A stretch of 64,000 bases of DNA from CAYVTM01 sp964454645 (lineage in GTDB: Bacteria > Bacteroidota > Bacteroidia > Sphingobacteriales > Sphingobacteriaceae): positions 1 to 64,000 of the forward strand of contig CAYVTM010000008.1 of NCBI GenBank assembly GCA_964454645.1. The letters are read 5' to 3'. A model generated the notes under the pieces. The model saw only the letters and a list, made by a program, of their open reading frames with translations, ran no database searches and had not been told where the DNA came from. Position numbers and translations under genes: made by a program. How positions within the stretch are numbered: the stretch's first letter is position 1; each line of letters starts with the position of its first letter. This document shows, one piece after another, positions 42,854 through 52,096 of this stretch.

Positions 42854-44428
42854 ATGAACAAGACCATCATTATTAACATCAGCGGAATCATCTTCCATAT
42901 TGAAGAGGATGCATACGATCTGTTAAAGATCTATATGAGTGATGTCAAAAAACATTTCAGCAAATCGGAAGATAGCTTTGAAATTGTTACCGATATCGAA
43001 AACCGCATTGCCGAAATGTTTACGGCAATTCTAACGAAAGAAAATAAACAGGTTATTGTATTAAACGAGGTTGAGCGGGTTATTGCTCAAATGGGTAAAA
43101 TCAGTGATTTTGAATCGGAAGAAATTTCGGAAGATTCGTTTTCCGAACAAACTCATTCGGCTACAAAACGCTTGTACCGTAATCCCGATGATAAGATACT
43201 GGGTGGGGTATGCTCTGGAATCGCGGCCTACTTCGGTACCGATCCATTATGGATTCGTTTAGGGCTTGCTTTATCGATTGTCTTTTTCGGAACGGGAATA
43301 TTACTTTATATCTTATTATGGATTATTATGCCGGAAGCAAAAACCCGTGCCGAAAAATTAGCGATGCGTGGAGAGAAAGTAACTATCGAAACCATTAAGA
43401 AATCGGTTGAAAAAGAATTGGGGGATGCGAAAGCAAATTTTAATGGAACTGATCAGATTAAAGGTGTTATACAAAATATTGTAGAAGCTGCAGGGACGCT
43501 ATTAAAAGTCTTGCTAAAAATATTCGTTAAACTGATCGGTTTATTTTTATTGTTCCTCGGGTTAAGTTTTGGGATTGCAGTTATTGTACTCACACTGGCC
43601 GGATTAGGATATATCGATGCGCATGTCCCGGGCGATTTTCCTCTCAATATTTTTGAACCGGGTATGCACGACATTGCTTTTATCAGTTGGTTTGTTGTAT
43701 GTATTGTTCCCGTGCTGGCATTAATAATGTTATCCATTCGCATTGTCTTTAACACGAAAGCCCTTAATAAAACAAGTGCCTTAAGCTTGTTGGGAATATG
43801 GATTTTCGGAGTATTTACGGCAGGATATTTAACCGTACGAACCCTGGATAATTTTTCTGAAGTAGGACGTTTAAAACAAACTACACAAATCGATCCGGTT
43901 AAGAATAATACTTATTACCTGCTTACGAATAAAAATCCGGAGCGCTACGGGAACTATACAGAAGATTCGGCAAGCACACGTAAGTATGGCTTAAACGGAA
44001 AAGTAATTGTTAAATCGGACGGACATAGAATACTATTTGATAACATCGATATGAGTATAGAACGTAGTTACGATGATCAAATGCGGTTAATTACCATATA
44101 CAGTGCGCGTGGGGAAGACGATTACAGTGCGGTACAATCGGCAGAAGCCATTGAATATAAATTCCTGCAGGAAGATTCCGTACTCTTATTTCCCAATCAT
44201 TTCGACCTGCGAAAAAATACACAATGGAGGGATCAAAAAATAAAACTAACATTACTCGTTCCCGAACAAACCAAATTAATTATCGACGATCGTGTAGATG
44301 CGTTCATACACAATATCAGTTCATGGAAATGTGAGCGTAATGCTTTCCGTCAAACTTCCTGGATTATGAATAAAGACGGGCTCGCTTGTAAAGAAGAAGA
44401 AAAAGAGGCCGATCCGGTACTTCAATAA
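42854..44428 (+). CDS. PspC domain membrane protein (524 aa)
   Basis: Residues about 97-160 are a PspC domain (LYRNPDDKILGGVCSGIAAYFGTDPLWIRL) with its TM helix, and four more TM segments follow at about 215-320. The N-terminal 80 residues match the usual Bacteroidota cytosolic module (INISGIIFHIEEDAYDLLKIY). It is an envelope-stress-linked protein in the PadR-PspC operon. A terminator follows. Confidence 0.9.
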   Translation: MNKTIIINISGIIFHIEEDAYDLLKIYMSDVKKHFSKSEDSFEIVTDIENRIAEMFTAILTKENKQVIVLNEVERVIAQMGKISDFESEEISEDSFSEQTHSATKRLYRNPDDKILGGVCSGIAAYFGTDPLWIRLGLALSIVFFGTGILLYILLWIIMPEAKTRAEKLAMRGEKVTIETIKKSVEKELGDAKANFNGTDQIKGVIQNIVEAAGTLLKVLLKIFVKLIGLFLLFLGLSFGIAVIVLTLAGLGYIDAHVPGDFPLNIFEPGMHDIAFISWFVVCIVPVLALIMLSIRIVFNTKALNKTSALSLLGIWIFGVFTAGYLTVRTLDNFSEVGRLKQTTQIDPVKNNTYYLLTNKNPERYGNYTEDSASTRKYGLNGKVIVKSDGHRILFDNIDMSIERSYDDQMRLITIYSARGEDDYSAVQSAEAIEYKFLQEDSVLLFPNHFDLRKNTQWRDQKIKLTLLVPEQTKLIIDDRVDAFIHNISSWKCERNAFRQTSWIMNKDGLACKEEEKEADPVLQ

Positions 44429-44516
44429 AAATACCCTGTCGATCACATATAGATTTACAATGCGTCTTGTTCTCTATATCGGCAGGGTTACAAAAACCTC
44501 CTCACATATATTGACT

Positions 44517-44548
44517 AAAAAAGTAAGGGGGTTTCTCCTTACTTTTTT
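44517..44548 (+). terminator. Terminator of the PadR-PspC operon
   Basis: AAAAAAGTAAGG (44517-44528) pairs with CCTTACTTTTTT (44537-44548), with an 8-base loop and T-run. Confidence 0.85.
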
Positions 44549-44581
44549 CATAAAAAATATTATTTACTGTTTTCTTTAGAA

Positions 44582-44646
44582 TACTGATAATCCGCGCTGC
44601 TTGCATCCGCGTCATCCGTGTTCTATTTTTTCAAAACGTTGATTAT
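44582..44646. repeat. 65-bp dispersed repeat, copy 1
   Basis: From ATACTGATAATCCGCGCTGC to CGTTGATTAT this differs from 45171-45235 at only two positions. With related GCGGAT repeats at 44690 it brackets the GxxExxY gene. The rest of the 44429-44733 gap holds no gene. Confidence 0.8.
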
Positions 44647-44733
44647 ATCTATTACTTCCACTTGTGTCTTTTGTATTTTGTTTTATTGGAACGCGGATAA
44701 CGCGGATTTTCAAACGCTGATTGTAATTTATTT

Positions 44734-45132
44734 TTAACTATTTATATTCTTTCTATGGTTATCGAAAACTTTTCTTCTGAATTCAGGTTTTGTACCGAAG
44801 TTTAGTAATAGTCCTACTTCTATATGAGTCGCCCTCAAATAATTAATAAGTTGAAACTCAAATTCTTTAACAATCACTTCTGTAGCTTTTAATTCGAGTA
44901 TTATTAGGTTATTCACTATTAAATCTGCATAATACTCACCTACTACTACATTTTTATAATAGACTTTTATTTGTTTTTGTGCTTCTACTTGAAAGCCCCG
45001 GTTCTTCAATTCTAATAAGAGTGCGTTTTGGTAAACCTTTTCAAGAAAACCATAACCTAATTCATTATAAACATCATAAAATGTTTTTATTATTTGGTCG
45101 GTTAGTTCTTTGTGTAACAACTCCATATTCAT
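44734..45132 (-). CDS. GxxExxY protein (132 aa)
   Basis: The family signature GYGFLEKVYQNAL lies at 28-40, with the conserved QIKVYYKNVVVGEYYADLIV and ELKATE. The fold is PD-(D/E)xK-nuclease-like (D...E-x-K: ADLIV ... ILELKA). The function of this very common Bacteroidota family is unproven. Both sides carry copies of a 65-bp repeat, suggesting it travels as a unit. Confidence 0.9.
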   Translation of the reverse strand: MNMELLHKELTDQIIKTFYDVYNELGYGFLEKVYQNALLLELKNRGFQVEAQKQIKVYYKNVVVGEYYADLIVNNLIILELKATEVIVKEFEFQLINYLRATHIEVGLLLNFGTKPEFRRKVFDNHRKNINS

Positions 45133-45170
45133 TGTTATTTATTTGAACCCATGATAACGCGGATTTTCAA

Positions 45171-45235
45171 ATACTGATTATCCGCGCTGCTTGCATCCGC
45201 GTCATCCGTGTTCTATTTTTTCAGAACGTTGATTA
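45171..45235. repeat. 65-bp dispersed repeat, copy 2
   Basis: Near-identical to 44582-44646. Preceded by AACGCGGATTTTCAAA as at 44697-44713, so the repeat unit is partly composite. Confidence 0.8.
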
Positions 45236-45251
45236 TTTATTCGAGTAAATG

Positions 45252-45752
45252 TTATACGAGACTAATCAAGACCTGATTTTTATCGACCTTATCGGAAGCA
45301 TTTACTTTAATCGCTTTGACAATACCATCGGCAGTTGCTTTGATAATATTTTCCATTTTCATGGCTTCCAATACCAATAAATTGTCTCCTTTTTTGAAAA
45401 CCGTGCCTTCTTCCACCAAGATACGAAGTACTAATCCGGGCATAGGAGCTTTTATCTCGTTTAATTTTTTGACGTTGAGACTATCCATCCCCAATTGCTT
45501 TAACAAAGCATCAAACTGGTCTTTCAGCTCGATACGATAGGGATTATTGTTTACCTGAATGATAGCGGTTTTTGTTTCTTTATCCAATTGGATCAATTCC
45601 GCATTGTAAGAACGATTGTCTTTCAATACATGAAATCTTCCTTTAGCCAATTCCTGAATATCAATTTGAACCGAAGAGCCGTTAACTGTGATCACCTCTT
45701 TCTTTACATTGATATCGAATGTATATTGATTATTAACTTTTGCGTGATACAT
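45252..45752 (-). CDS. Biotin carboxyl carrier protein-like subunit (166 aa)
   Basis: The C-terminal 70 residues are a biotinyl domain with the site EAMKMENII (lysine of AMKM). The N-terminal part is a beta-rich linker as in Bacteroidota stand-alone carrier subunits of acyl-CoA carboxylase. It would be biotinylated by BirA and work with carboxylase subunits encoded elsewhere. It lies 17 bp downstream of the DUF4159 gene. Confidence 0.9.
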   Translation of the reverse strand: MYHAKVNNQYTFDINVKKEVITVNGSSVQIDIQELAKGRFHVLKDNRSYNAELIQLDKETKTAIIQVNNNPYRIELKDQFDALLKQLGMDSLNVKKLNEIKAPMPGLVLRILVEEGTVFKKGDNLLVLEAMKMENIIKATADGIVKAIKVNASDKVDKNQVLISLV

Positions 45753-45769
45753 ACAGTAAAAATATAAAA

Positions 45770-46468
45770 TTAATTCGTCATCACATATTTCAGGATATTC
45801 GCTCCCATTTTCAGCGCTTTTTCATGCATTTCGGGACTGTCGGAAGGATAGGTTCCTATATCTTCCCATCCATTTCCTAAGTCGCTTTCATAATCGTAAA
45901 AGCAAACTAAACGTCCTTCATAAATTAATCCGAAACCTTGCGGGCGTTTATCATCGTGCTCATGAATCTTGGGAAGCCCGTTCGGAAAGGTATAAGCCTG
46001 CTTATAGACAGGATGTGAGAAAGGCAGTTCCACAAAATCCAATTCCGGAAAAACTTTTTTCATGGCAAGGCGAAAATATTTATCCATACCATAATTATCG
46101 CAGGCATGCAGGAATCCGCCGGCCATTAAATAATTCCGCAGGTTTTGTGCCTCCTGATCGGAAAATACAATATTACCATGACCTGTAAGAAATACATAGG
46201 GATAATTATAAATCTCAGAACTACCCGGCTCAACCAATGCTTCTTCGGGATCAATATTGGTCTGAATATTTTTATTGCAATAGCGAATAAGGTTTGTTAA
46301 TGCGGTACGGCTGGAATACCAATCACCTCCTCCGTTATATTTCATACGGGCAATACGGTAGGATGGCTGTTGTGCGAAAGATAAACCGACAAAGCTATAC
46401 ATCAACAAAAGCGTGCATACTGAGCGAATCCATGCATTTTTTTTTCTATGTAATACTATACTTTTCAT
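45770..46468 (-). CDS. DUF4159 exported protein (232 aa)
   Basis: Signal-peptide-like N-terminus (KNAWIRSVCTLLLMYSFVGLSFAQ). The rest follows DUF4159: YNGGGDWYSSRTALTNLI, YVFLTGHGNIVFSDQEAQNLR, GGFLHACDNYGMD. Family function unknown; fold like a glutamine amidotransferase-type domain. The start ATG at 46468 overlaps the rsmE stop as ATGA. Confidence 0.88.
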   Translation of the reverse strand: MKSIVLHRKKNAWIRSVCTLLLMYSFVGLSFAQQPSYRIARMKYNGGGDWYSSRTALTNLIRYCNKNIQTNIDPEEALVEPGSSEIYNYPYVFLTGHGNIVFSDQEAQNLRNYLMAGGFLHACDNYGMDKYFRLAMKKVFPELDFVELPFSHPVYKQAYTFPNGLPKIHEHDDKRPQGFGLIYEGRLVCFYDYESDLGNGWEDIGTYPSDSPEMHEKALKMGANILKYVMTN

Positions 46469-47160
46469 TTCGATCGGTTCAAATAATTTACTTCGAAGCA
46501 AGCCTGCAGCCCGGCGGTCTCCGTTCTTAAACGGCTTTCTCCCAAACTTATTGGTATAAAATTATTTTTTAAAGCTAATTCTATTTCTTCGGGAGAAAAG
46601 TCCCCTTCAGGCCCGATCAGAATAGTATTAGATATAGCTTTTACGATTGTTGATTTCTCTCCTTTTTCGCAATGCGCTATTCCTTTAAAACCTTGTATAT
46701 CTTTTGTCACAAAAGCTTTGAAAGGTGCAGCTTCATTTAATTTCGGATGATACGCTTTCAGGCTTTGTTTCATTCCCGCTTCAATAATTTTATTGGCACG
46801 GTCCATTTTAATTTCTTTTCTTTCGGATCGATTACAGATAACCGGCGTGATTTCATCGATACCGATTTCGGTAGCTTTTTCCAAAAACCATTCGGTACGT
46901 TCGATATTTTTAGTAGGAGCAATTGCGATATGCAAGTAATGGTTGCGCTTCCCATACTCACGTTGCGACTCCAATACCTCCACTATACAGCGTTTCGGAT
47001 GATCATCGAGGATATGCGTTTTAAAAAAACCGCCTTTGCCATCCAACAAATAAATAAAATCTCCTTTTTGTAAACGAAGTACTTTTATACAATGTTTACT
47101 TTCTTCTTCAGATAAAGTATAGATAGCATTGTTAATATCGGGAGTATAAAACAGGTGCAT
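46465..47160 (-). CDS. rsmE: 16S rRNA m3U1498 methyltransferase
   Basis: 231 aa. SPOUT-fold RsmE motifs: IAPTKNIERTEWFLEKATE, NRSERKEIKMDR, ILIGPEGDFSPEE and LGESRLRTETAG (the SAM knot). The ATG at 47160 is preferred over a longer in-frame start at 47202 that overlaps the transporter gene's end. Part of a run CNNM - rsmE - DUF4159 - biotin carrier. Confidence 0.93.
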   Translation of the reverse strand: MHLFYTPDINNAIYTLSEEESKHCIKVLRLQKGDFIYLLDGKGGFFKTHILDDHPKRCIVEVLESQREYGKRNHYLHIAIAPTKNIERTEWFLEKATEIGIDEITPVICNRSERKEIKMDRANKIIEAGMKQSLKAYHPKLNEAAPFKAFVTKDIQGFKGIAHCEKGEKSTIVKAISNTILIGPEGDFSPEEIELALKNNFIPISLGESRLRTETAGLQACFEVNYLNRSK

Positions 47161-47170
47161 GACATTATCT

Positions 47171-48487
47171 TTATTCTTCAGATTTGTTGGGTTCTTTTTC
47201 AAGCAGAGTCATTTTCACCGACTCAATATTATTTTTTTTCTTCTGAAGGACAGTAAATTTATATCCGCCAAAATCTATTTCTTCATTAATATCAGGAATT
47301 TTTTCAAAAATACTATTCATCAAACCTGCAACAGAATCGTACTCATCTTCTTCCGGCAATGGTATCGGTAAGGATTCATTCACATCGCTGATGGCCGAAA
47401 GAGCATCAACAACAAATTCCTTCTCCGAAACAACAATTACCTTGGGTTTCTCTTCATCATGTTCATCCTGAATCTCTCCTACCAGTTCTTCGATAATATC
47501 TTCCATAGTTACTAAGCCCGATGTACCACCGAACTCATCCAATACTATAGCGATATTAGGGTTCTTTTTATTTCTTAATTCGGTAAGCAACTCCGCTATA
47601 CGCTTCGATTCGGGGATGAAATATACCGGACGAAGCAAATCTTTAATCTGCAATTCCGAAACATTCTGAATTTGAATCAGGATATCTTTTACATGTACAA
47701 AGCCTACAATCTCATCGATGCTTCCCTTATAAACCGGCATACGGGTATAGCCTTCATTAATCATATACCTTATAAATTCTTTGTAGGGTGTATTTATTTC
47801 AACCGCCATAATCGAAGTGCGGGGCACCATGATTTTCTTCACGGTACGATCGTTAAAATCGAATACGTTTTTTATAAGTTCATGTTCGGATGAATCGAGT
47901 GCGCCACTTTCTTTCCCTTGATCGAGTAATAACTGAAGCTCTTCTGAGGTGTGCACTTCGTGTCCATGAATGGGAGATATTCCTGCTTTTTTCAAAATCG
48001 CATTTGCTAATCCGTTCAATACAAAAATGAAGGGGCGGAAAATATGATAGAAAATATTCAGTGGGATAGAGATAGCAAAAGTTGTAGATACCGGGCGTTG
48101 AATGGCTAATGACTTAGGTGCTAATTCACCAAAAACAATATGCAGGACAGTAATGACTGCAAATGCGATAGGGAAAGATATTTGATGAGCCAATTCGGGA
48201 TCAATGTTCAATCCGATGAAATCCATAAACTGAATTATCATTGCCGAAACAACCGATTCGCCGACCCACCCCAAACCTAAGCTGGCTAAGGTTATTCCGA
48301 GCTGTGTTGCAGAAAGATAGGCATCGAGGTGTTTAATAATATATTTGGAAGTACGTGCGGTTCGATTTCCGGTTTTGGCTTTCAGTTCTACCTGTGATGC
48401 ACGAACTTTAACAATAGCAAATTCTGCTGCAACGAAAAAACCGTTTAGCAGAACTAAAAAAATTGTTAATAAGATGTCAAAAAGCAT
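47171..48487 (-). CDS. CNNM/CorC-type transporter-like protein with CBS pair (438 aa)
   Basis: An N-terminal CNNM membrane domain (about 1-190; LNGFFVAAEFAIVKVR, TQLGITLASLGLGWVGE), two CBS domains (about 205-330) and a C-terminal CorC/HlyC domain. The family is linked to Mg or Co efflux and to Bacteroidota GldE; which one is not certain. 31 bp downstream of the DedA gene. Confidence 0.9.
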   Translation of the reverse strand: MLFDILLTIFLVLLNGFFVAAEFAIVKVRASQVELKAKTGNRTARTSKYIIKHLDAYLSATQLGITLASLGLGWVGESVVSAMIIQFMDFIGLNIDPELAHQISFPIAFAVITVLHIVFGELAPKSLAIQRPVSTTFAISIPLNIFYHIFRPFIFVLNGLANAILKKAGISPIHGHEVHTSEELQLLLDQGKESGALDSSEHELIKNVFDFNDRTVKKIMVPRTSIMAVEINTPYKEFIRYMINEGYTRMPVYKGSIDEIVGFVHVKDILIQIQNVSELQIKDLLRPVYFIPESKRIAELLTELRNKKNPNIAIVLDEFGGTSGLVTMEDIIEELVGEIQDEHDEEKPKVIVVSEKEFVVDALSAISDVNESLPIPLPEEDEYDSVAGLMNSIFEKIPDINEEIDFGGYKFTVLQKKKNNIESVKMTLLEKEPNKSEE

Positions 48488-48518
48488 GATAATGGTTTAT
48501 GGCTTTCAAACGAAGATA

Positions 48519-49184
48519 CTAAACTTTCTGCTTAGAGAATCTTTGCCTGATAAAAGTAACGAAAACGGGTATCATACTTACAAGAATTATTCCTACGACG
48601 ATGTATTCGAGATAGTCTTTAACAACGGGGACAGACCTGCCTAAAAAATAGCCGGCTAAAATCATAGATGCCGCCCAAACTACCGCTCCTATTATATTGT
48701 ACGCAACGAATCTTCTGAAATCTATTTGTACAACCCCCGCAATAATCGGAGCAAAAGTGCGGATGATAGGAATGAAGCGGCCCAGGATCAATGCCATTGC
48801 ACCATGTTTCTTATAGAACTCATCCGCCATGTGCACATATTTTTTCTTGAACAATAAAGTATCATCCCTTTTAAAAAGGACAGGCCCCGTTCTTCTCCCG
48901 AACCAATACCCTACAAAATCTCCCAATATGGCTGCAATCATAACAGATATCAGAAGCAGATAAATAGAAACATTAAAGACACCCCGCTCACCAAGTCTTA
49001 CCGCTTCTTCGGAAGATGCGCATAGCAGTCCGGCGATAAACAACAAGGAATCTCCCGGCAGAAAAAAGCCAAAAAACAGTCCGGTCTCAGCAAAAATTAT
49101 CATCAACAGAAGGGTTAAACCGCCATAATTAATGATACTTTCGGGGTTAATTATTGTCTTAATAAACTCTATAATGTTTTCCAT
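48519..49184 (-). CDS. DedA family membrane protein (221 aa)
   Basis: DedA signature: FAETGLFFGFFLPGDSLLF, then GRFIPIIRTFAPIIAG and IGAVVWAASM. Five or six TM helices. DedA proteins scramble or flip phospholipid carriers. It follows nuoN by 37 bp. Confidence 0.93.
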   Translation of the reverse strand: MENIIEFIKTIINPESIINYGGLTLLLMIIFAETGLFFGFFLPGDSLLFIAGLLCASSEEAVRLGERGVFNVSIYLLLISVMIAAILGDFVGYWFGRRTGPVLFKRDDTLLFKKKYVHMADEFYKKHGAMALILGRFIPIIRTFAPIIAGVVQIDFRRFVAYNIIGAVVWAASMILAGYFLGRSVPVVKDYLEYIVVGIILVSMIPVFVTFIRQRFSKQKV

Positions 49185-49221
49185 TTTTTGTATTTGGTCG
49201 AAAGTACGTTTTAATTTTAAA

Positions 49222-50604
49222 TTAAAGAATTGATGCGATCAATTCGGGCATAATACCAAATACAAGTAACGCCGCAGTACCAAGAATCAGAACGATACGG
49301 GTATTCAGATCCAGACTCACTTTTTCTTCCGTTTCGCTTTCCTTCATATACATAGCAATAATCACTTTGAAGTAATAATATATACCTATTATAGCAGACA
49401 ATATTCCAATAACAACTAACCAGGTATATTGTTGTGCCAGTGCAATCGTAAACATATAAAACTTAGCAAAGAAACCAGCCGTAAGGGGAATCCCCGCGAA
49501 AGAACACATCGCAACAGTCATAGCAAAAGCCAGGAACGGATTACGTTTCCCCAGACCATTAAAGATATCAATCTGATCGCTTCCTTTATTTTCTTTTACT
49601 TTAATAAAAATTGTAAAGGCAACAATGGTTGCGAAAGAATATGCTAAAGCATACATAAACACTGCACGTGCCGAGTCTTCACTCATTGCAAGAATAGCGA
49701 ACAACATATATCCGGCATGTGAGATACTCGAATATGCTAACATACGCTTGAGGTTACTTTGATACACAGCGATGACATTCCCCACCAACAAAGACAACAC
49801 AATTACAGTCCAAAGGGTAGGTGTTAAAAATCCGCTGATCGATGAAAAGCTGATAAAGAACAAACGCAAGAAGGCAGCAATACCAGCTGTTTTTACAACC
49901 GAAGCCATGAAGGAAGTAATTAAACTTGGAGATCCGTCATACACATCCGGCGCCCAAAAATGGAAGGGTGCTGCGGATATTTTAAATAGTAATCCCATTA
50001 AAATCAGCAGAACTCCCATATAAAACAAAGGACTGATTACTCCATTGCTCAAGCGTAATTCTTGTCCGATTTTCTCAATATCAAAAGTACCCGTACCTCC
50101 ATAAACCAATGCGATACCGAACAGTAAAACTCCTGTAGCAAAACAACCCATCAGGAAATATTTCAGTGCAGCTTCGTTCGAATTCAAATCTTTTTTTCGA
50201 ATACCTGCCAACACATACAAACATATCGACATAATTTCGATACCGATAAATAACATCGATAAGTTCTGATAAGATACCATTGCCAACACACCCACCAATG
50301 CAAATAAGATGAGGGAAACATATTCGGCAACATTTGTACTTATCCTTTCGAAATACCCTTTTGAAGAAATCAGAATCAGCAGCGTTGATACAATAACAAG
50401 TGCGCCGAAAGCAATGGCAAAATTATCCATCAAAACCATTTGATTGAAATAATACAAATTGGTATCCCAATCGTTAATGCTGAAAAACAAAGCGGCTGAT
50501 AATCCGAGTACACTTACGGGTATGATAGCTTTTTGCGCTCTATACAATCCTAAAAATAAAATCAGGATTGCTGTTAATGATATGATAATAAGGCCTGTCA
50601 TCAA
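49222..50604 (-). CDS. nuoN: NADH-quinone oxidoreductase subunit N
   Basis: 460 aa antiporter-like membrane subunit with about 14 TM helices. Landmarks YFLMGCFATGVLL, KISAAPFHFWAPDVYDGSP and LKRMLAYSSISHAGYMLF. Proton-pumping arm of complex I; last gene of the operon. Confidence 0.95.
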   Translation of the reverse strand: MMTGLIIISLTAILILFLGLYRAQKAIIPVSVLGLSAALFFSINDWDTNLYYFNQMVLMDNFAIAFGALVIVSTLLILISSKGYFERISTNVAEYVSLILFALVGVLAMVSYQNLSMLFIGIEIMSICLYVLAGIRKKDLNSNEAALKYFLMGCFATGVLLFGIALVYGGTGTFDIEKIGQELRLSNGVISPLFYMGVLLILMGLLFKISAAPFHFWAPDVYDGSPSLITSFMASVVKTAGIAAFLRLFFISFSSISGFLTPTLWTVIVLSLLVGNVIAVYQSNLKRMLAYSSISHAGYMLFAILAMSEDSARAVFMYALAYSFATIVAFTIFIKVKENKGSDQIDIFNGLGKRNPFLAFAMTVAMCSFAGIPLTAGFFAKFYMFTIALAQQYTWLVVIGILSAIIGIYYYFKVIIAMYMKESETEEKVSLDLNTRIVLILGTAALLVFGIMPELIASIL

Positions 50605-50644
50605 TTCTATCTTTTACCTTTTCAGGTTGTTTTGTCAATGATAA

Positions 50645-52096
50645 TTATTTACTGTTTACTTGTTGTATTAATTGTTCTACGGAAGCTTCTGTAAGCGATG
50701 TTAAAAAGTCGGGATAAATACCCACTACTAATACAGCTAATACAATGGTATATAACACGACTTTTTCGGAGCCCGAAATATCTTTAAAGCTTGATGTAAT
50801 TTCATTCATCTCTCCCAACATGACACTCTGATACATACGTAACAGATATACCGCCCCTAAGATAATCGTTGTACCTGCAATACCGGCAGCCCATGCATTG
50901 TATTGATAAAGGCCCGCTAACAATAAAAACTCTCCCACAAAACCATTGGTTAATGGAAGTGCAATTGCGCCCATTATAATAATAACAAAACATATAGCCA
51001 GAATCGGAGCTTTATGAGCAATGCCACCCAAAGAAGCAATCTCTCGCGTGCGGGTATTTCTTTCGATGATGCTGATAATAAAAAATAAGCCGACAACATT
51101 AACGCCGTGATTAAACATTTGTATCATTGCTCCTTGCAGCGATTGCACATTCATGGCAAAAACACCGGCAGCAATTAATCCCACGTGCGCTATGGATGAG
51201 TACGCGATTAAGCGTTTCATATCTTTTTGCGTAAAGGCTATGATAGAAGCATACACAATTCCGATAATGGAAAGAACAATTGCCGTACAAGCCCATTCAT
51301 CAACACCTTGCGGAAAAACAGGAAGCATCCAGCGAATTACTCCGTAAATACCCATCTTCAACATTATCCCCGACAACAGCATCGTACCTGCCGCCGGTGA
51401 TTCCGTATAAGTATCGGGTTGCCAGGTATGGAAAGGAAAAATTGGCATTTTAACTGCGAACGCTAAGAAGAATGCCCAGAAAACCACAGACTGCACAGAC
51501 GCATCCAGGTCGAGCGCATAGAATGCCTGTATATCGAAACTATGTGATCCGGGGGTTTGCAGGTATAGATAAATAATTCCTGCCAGCATAAATAAACTTC
51601 CGAAAAAAGTATAGATGAAAAATTTCAGGGTTACACGAATACGATTCTCCGAACCCCAAACTGCGGCGATAAAGTATATCGGAATTAAAGTTACTTCCCA
51701 GGCTACATAAAATAAAAATGCATCTAACGAAACAAACACTCCTATCAAACCGCTTTGCATAAGCAGCATTAATGCATAAAACGCTTTCGGGTTTTTGTAG
51801 GAATGTTTAAACGTACTCAATATAATCAGCGGCAATAAAAAGCAGGTAAGCAATACCAATAATAAGCTTATTCCATCCATGCCCACTTTAAAAGATATCC
51901 CTAAGGAAGGTATCCATGCCTGGTTCACTAAAAATTGCGTGCTTGCATCGGGGATAAAATTAATTGCAGCAGCAACCGCAAACCCTAATTCGATCAGGGT
52001 GAAAGCAAGTGCCAAATTTTTTACCTGTTCCGGTTTGGTGAACAGTAAAAGTAAAGATGCCAGCAGCGGAAACAAAAGTAGAAATACCGTTATCAT
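50645..52096 (-). CDS. nuoM: NADH-quinone oxidoreductase subunit M
   Basis: 483 aa. MrpD-like membrane subunit: FYVAWEVTLIPIYFI, KMPIFPFHTWQPDTYTESP, KRLIAYSSIAHVGLI. Starts 1 bp after the nuoL stop. Confidence 0.95.
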   Translation of the reverse strand: MITVFLLLFPLLASLLLLFTKPEQVKNLALAFTLIELGFAVAAAINFIPDASTQFLVNQAWIPSLGISFKVGMDGISLLLVLLTCFLLPLIILSTFKHSYKNPKAFYALMLLMQSGLIGVFVSLDAFLFYVAWEVTLIPIYFIAAVWGSENRIRVTLKFFIYTFFGSLFMLAGIIYLYLQTPGSHSFDIQAFYALDLDASVQSVVFWAFFLAFAVKMPIFPFHTWQPDTYTESPAAGTMLLSGIMLKMGIYGVIRWMLPVFPQGVDEWACTAIVLSIIGIVYASIIAFTQKDMKRLIAYSSIAHVGLIAAGVFAMNVQSLQGAMIQMFNHGVNVVGLFFIISIIERNTRTREIASLGGIAHKAPILAICFVIIIMGAIALPLTNGFVGEFLLLAGLYQYNAWAAGIAGTTIILGAVYLLRMYQSVMLGEMNEITSSFKDISGSEKVVLYTIVLAVLVVGIYPDFLTSLTEASVEQLIQQVNSK

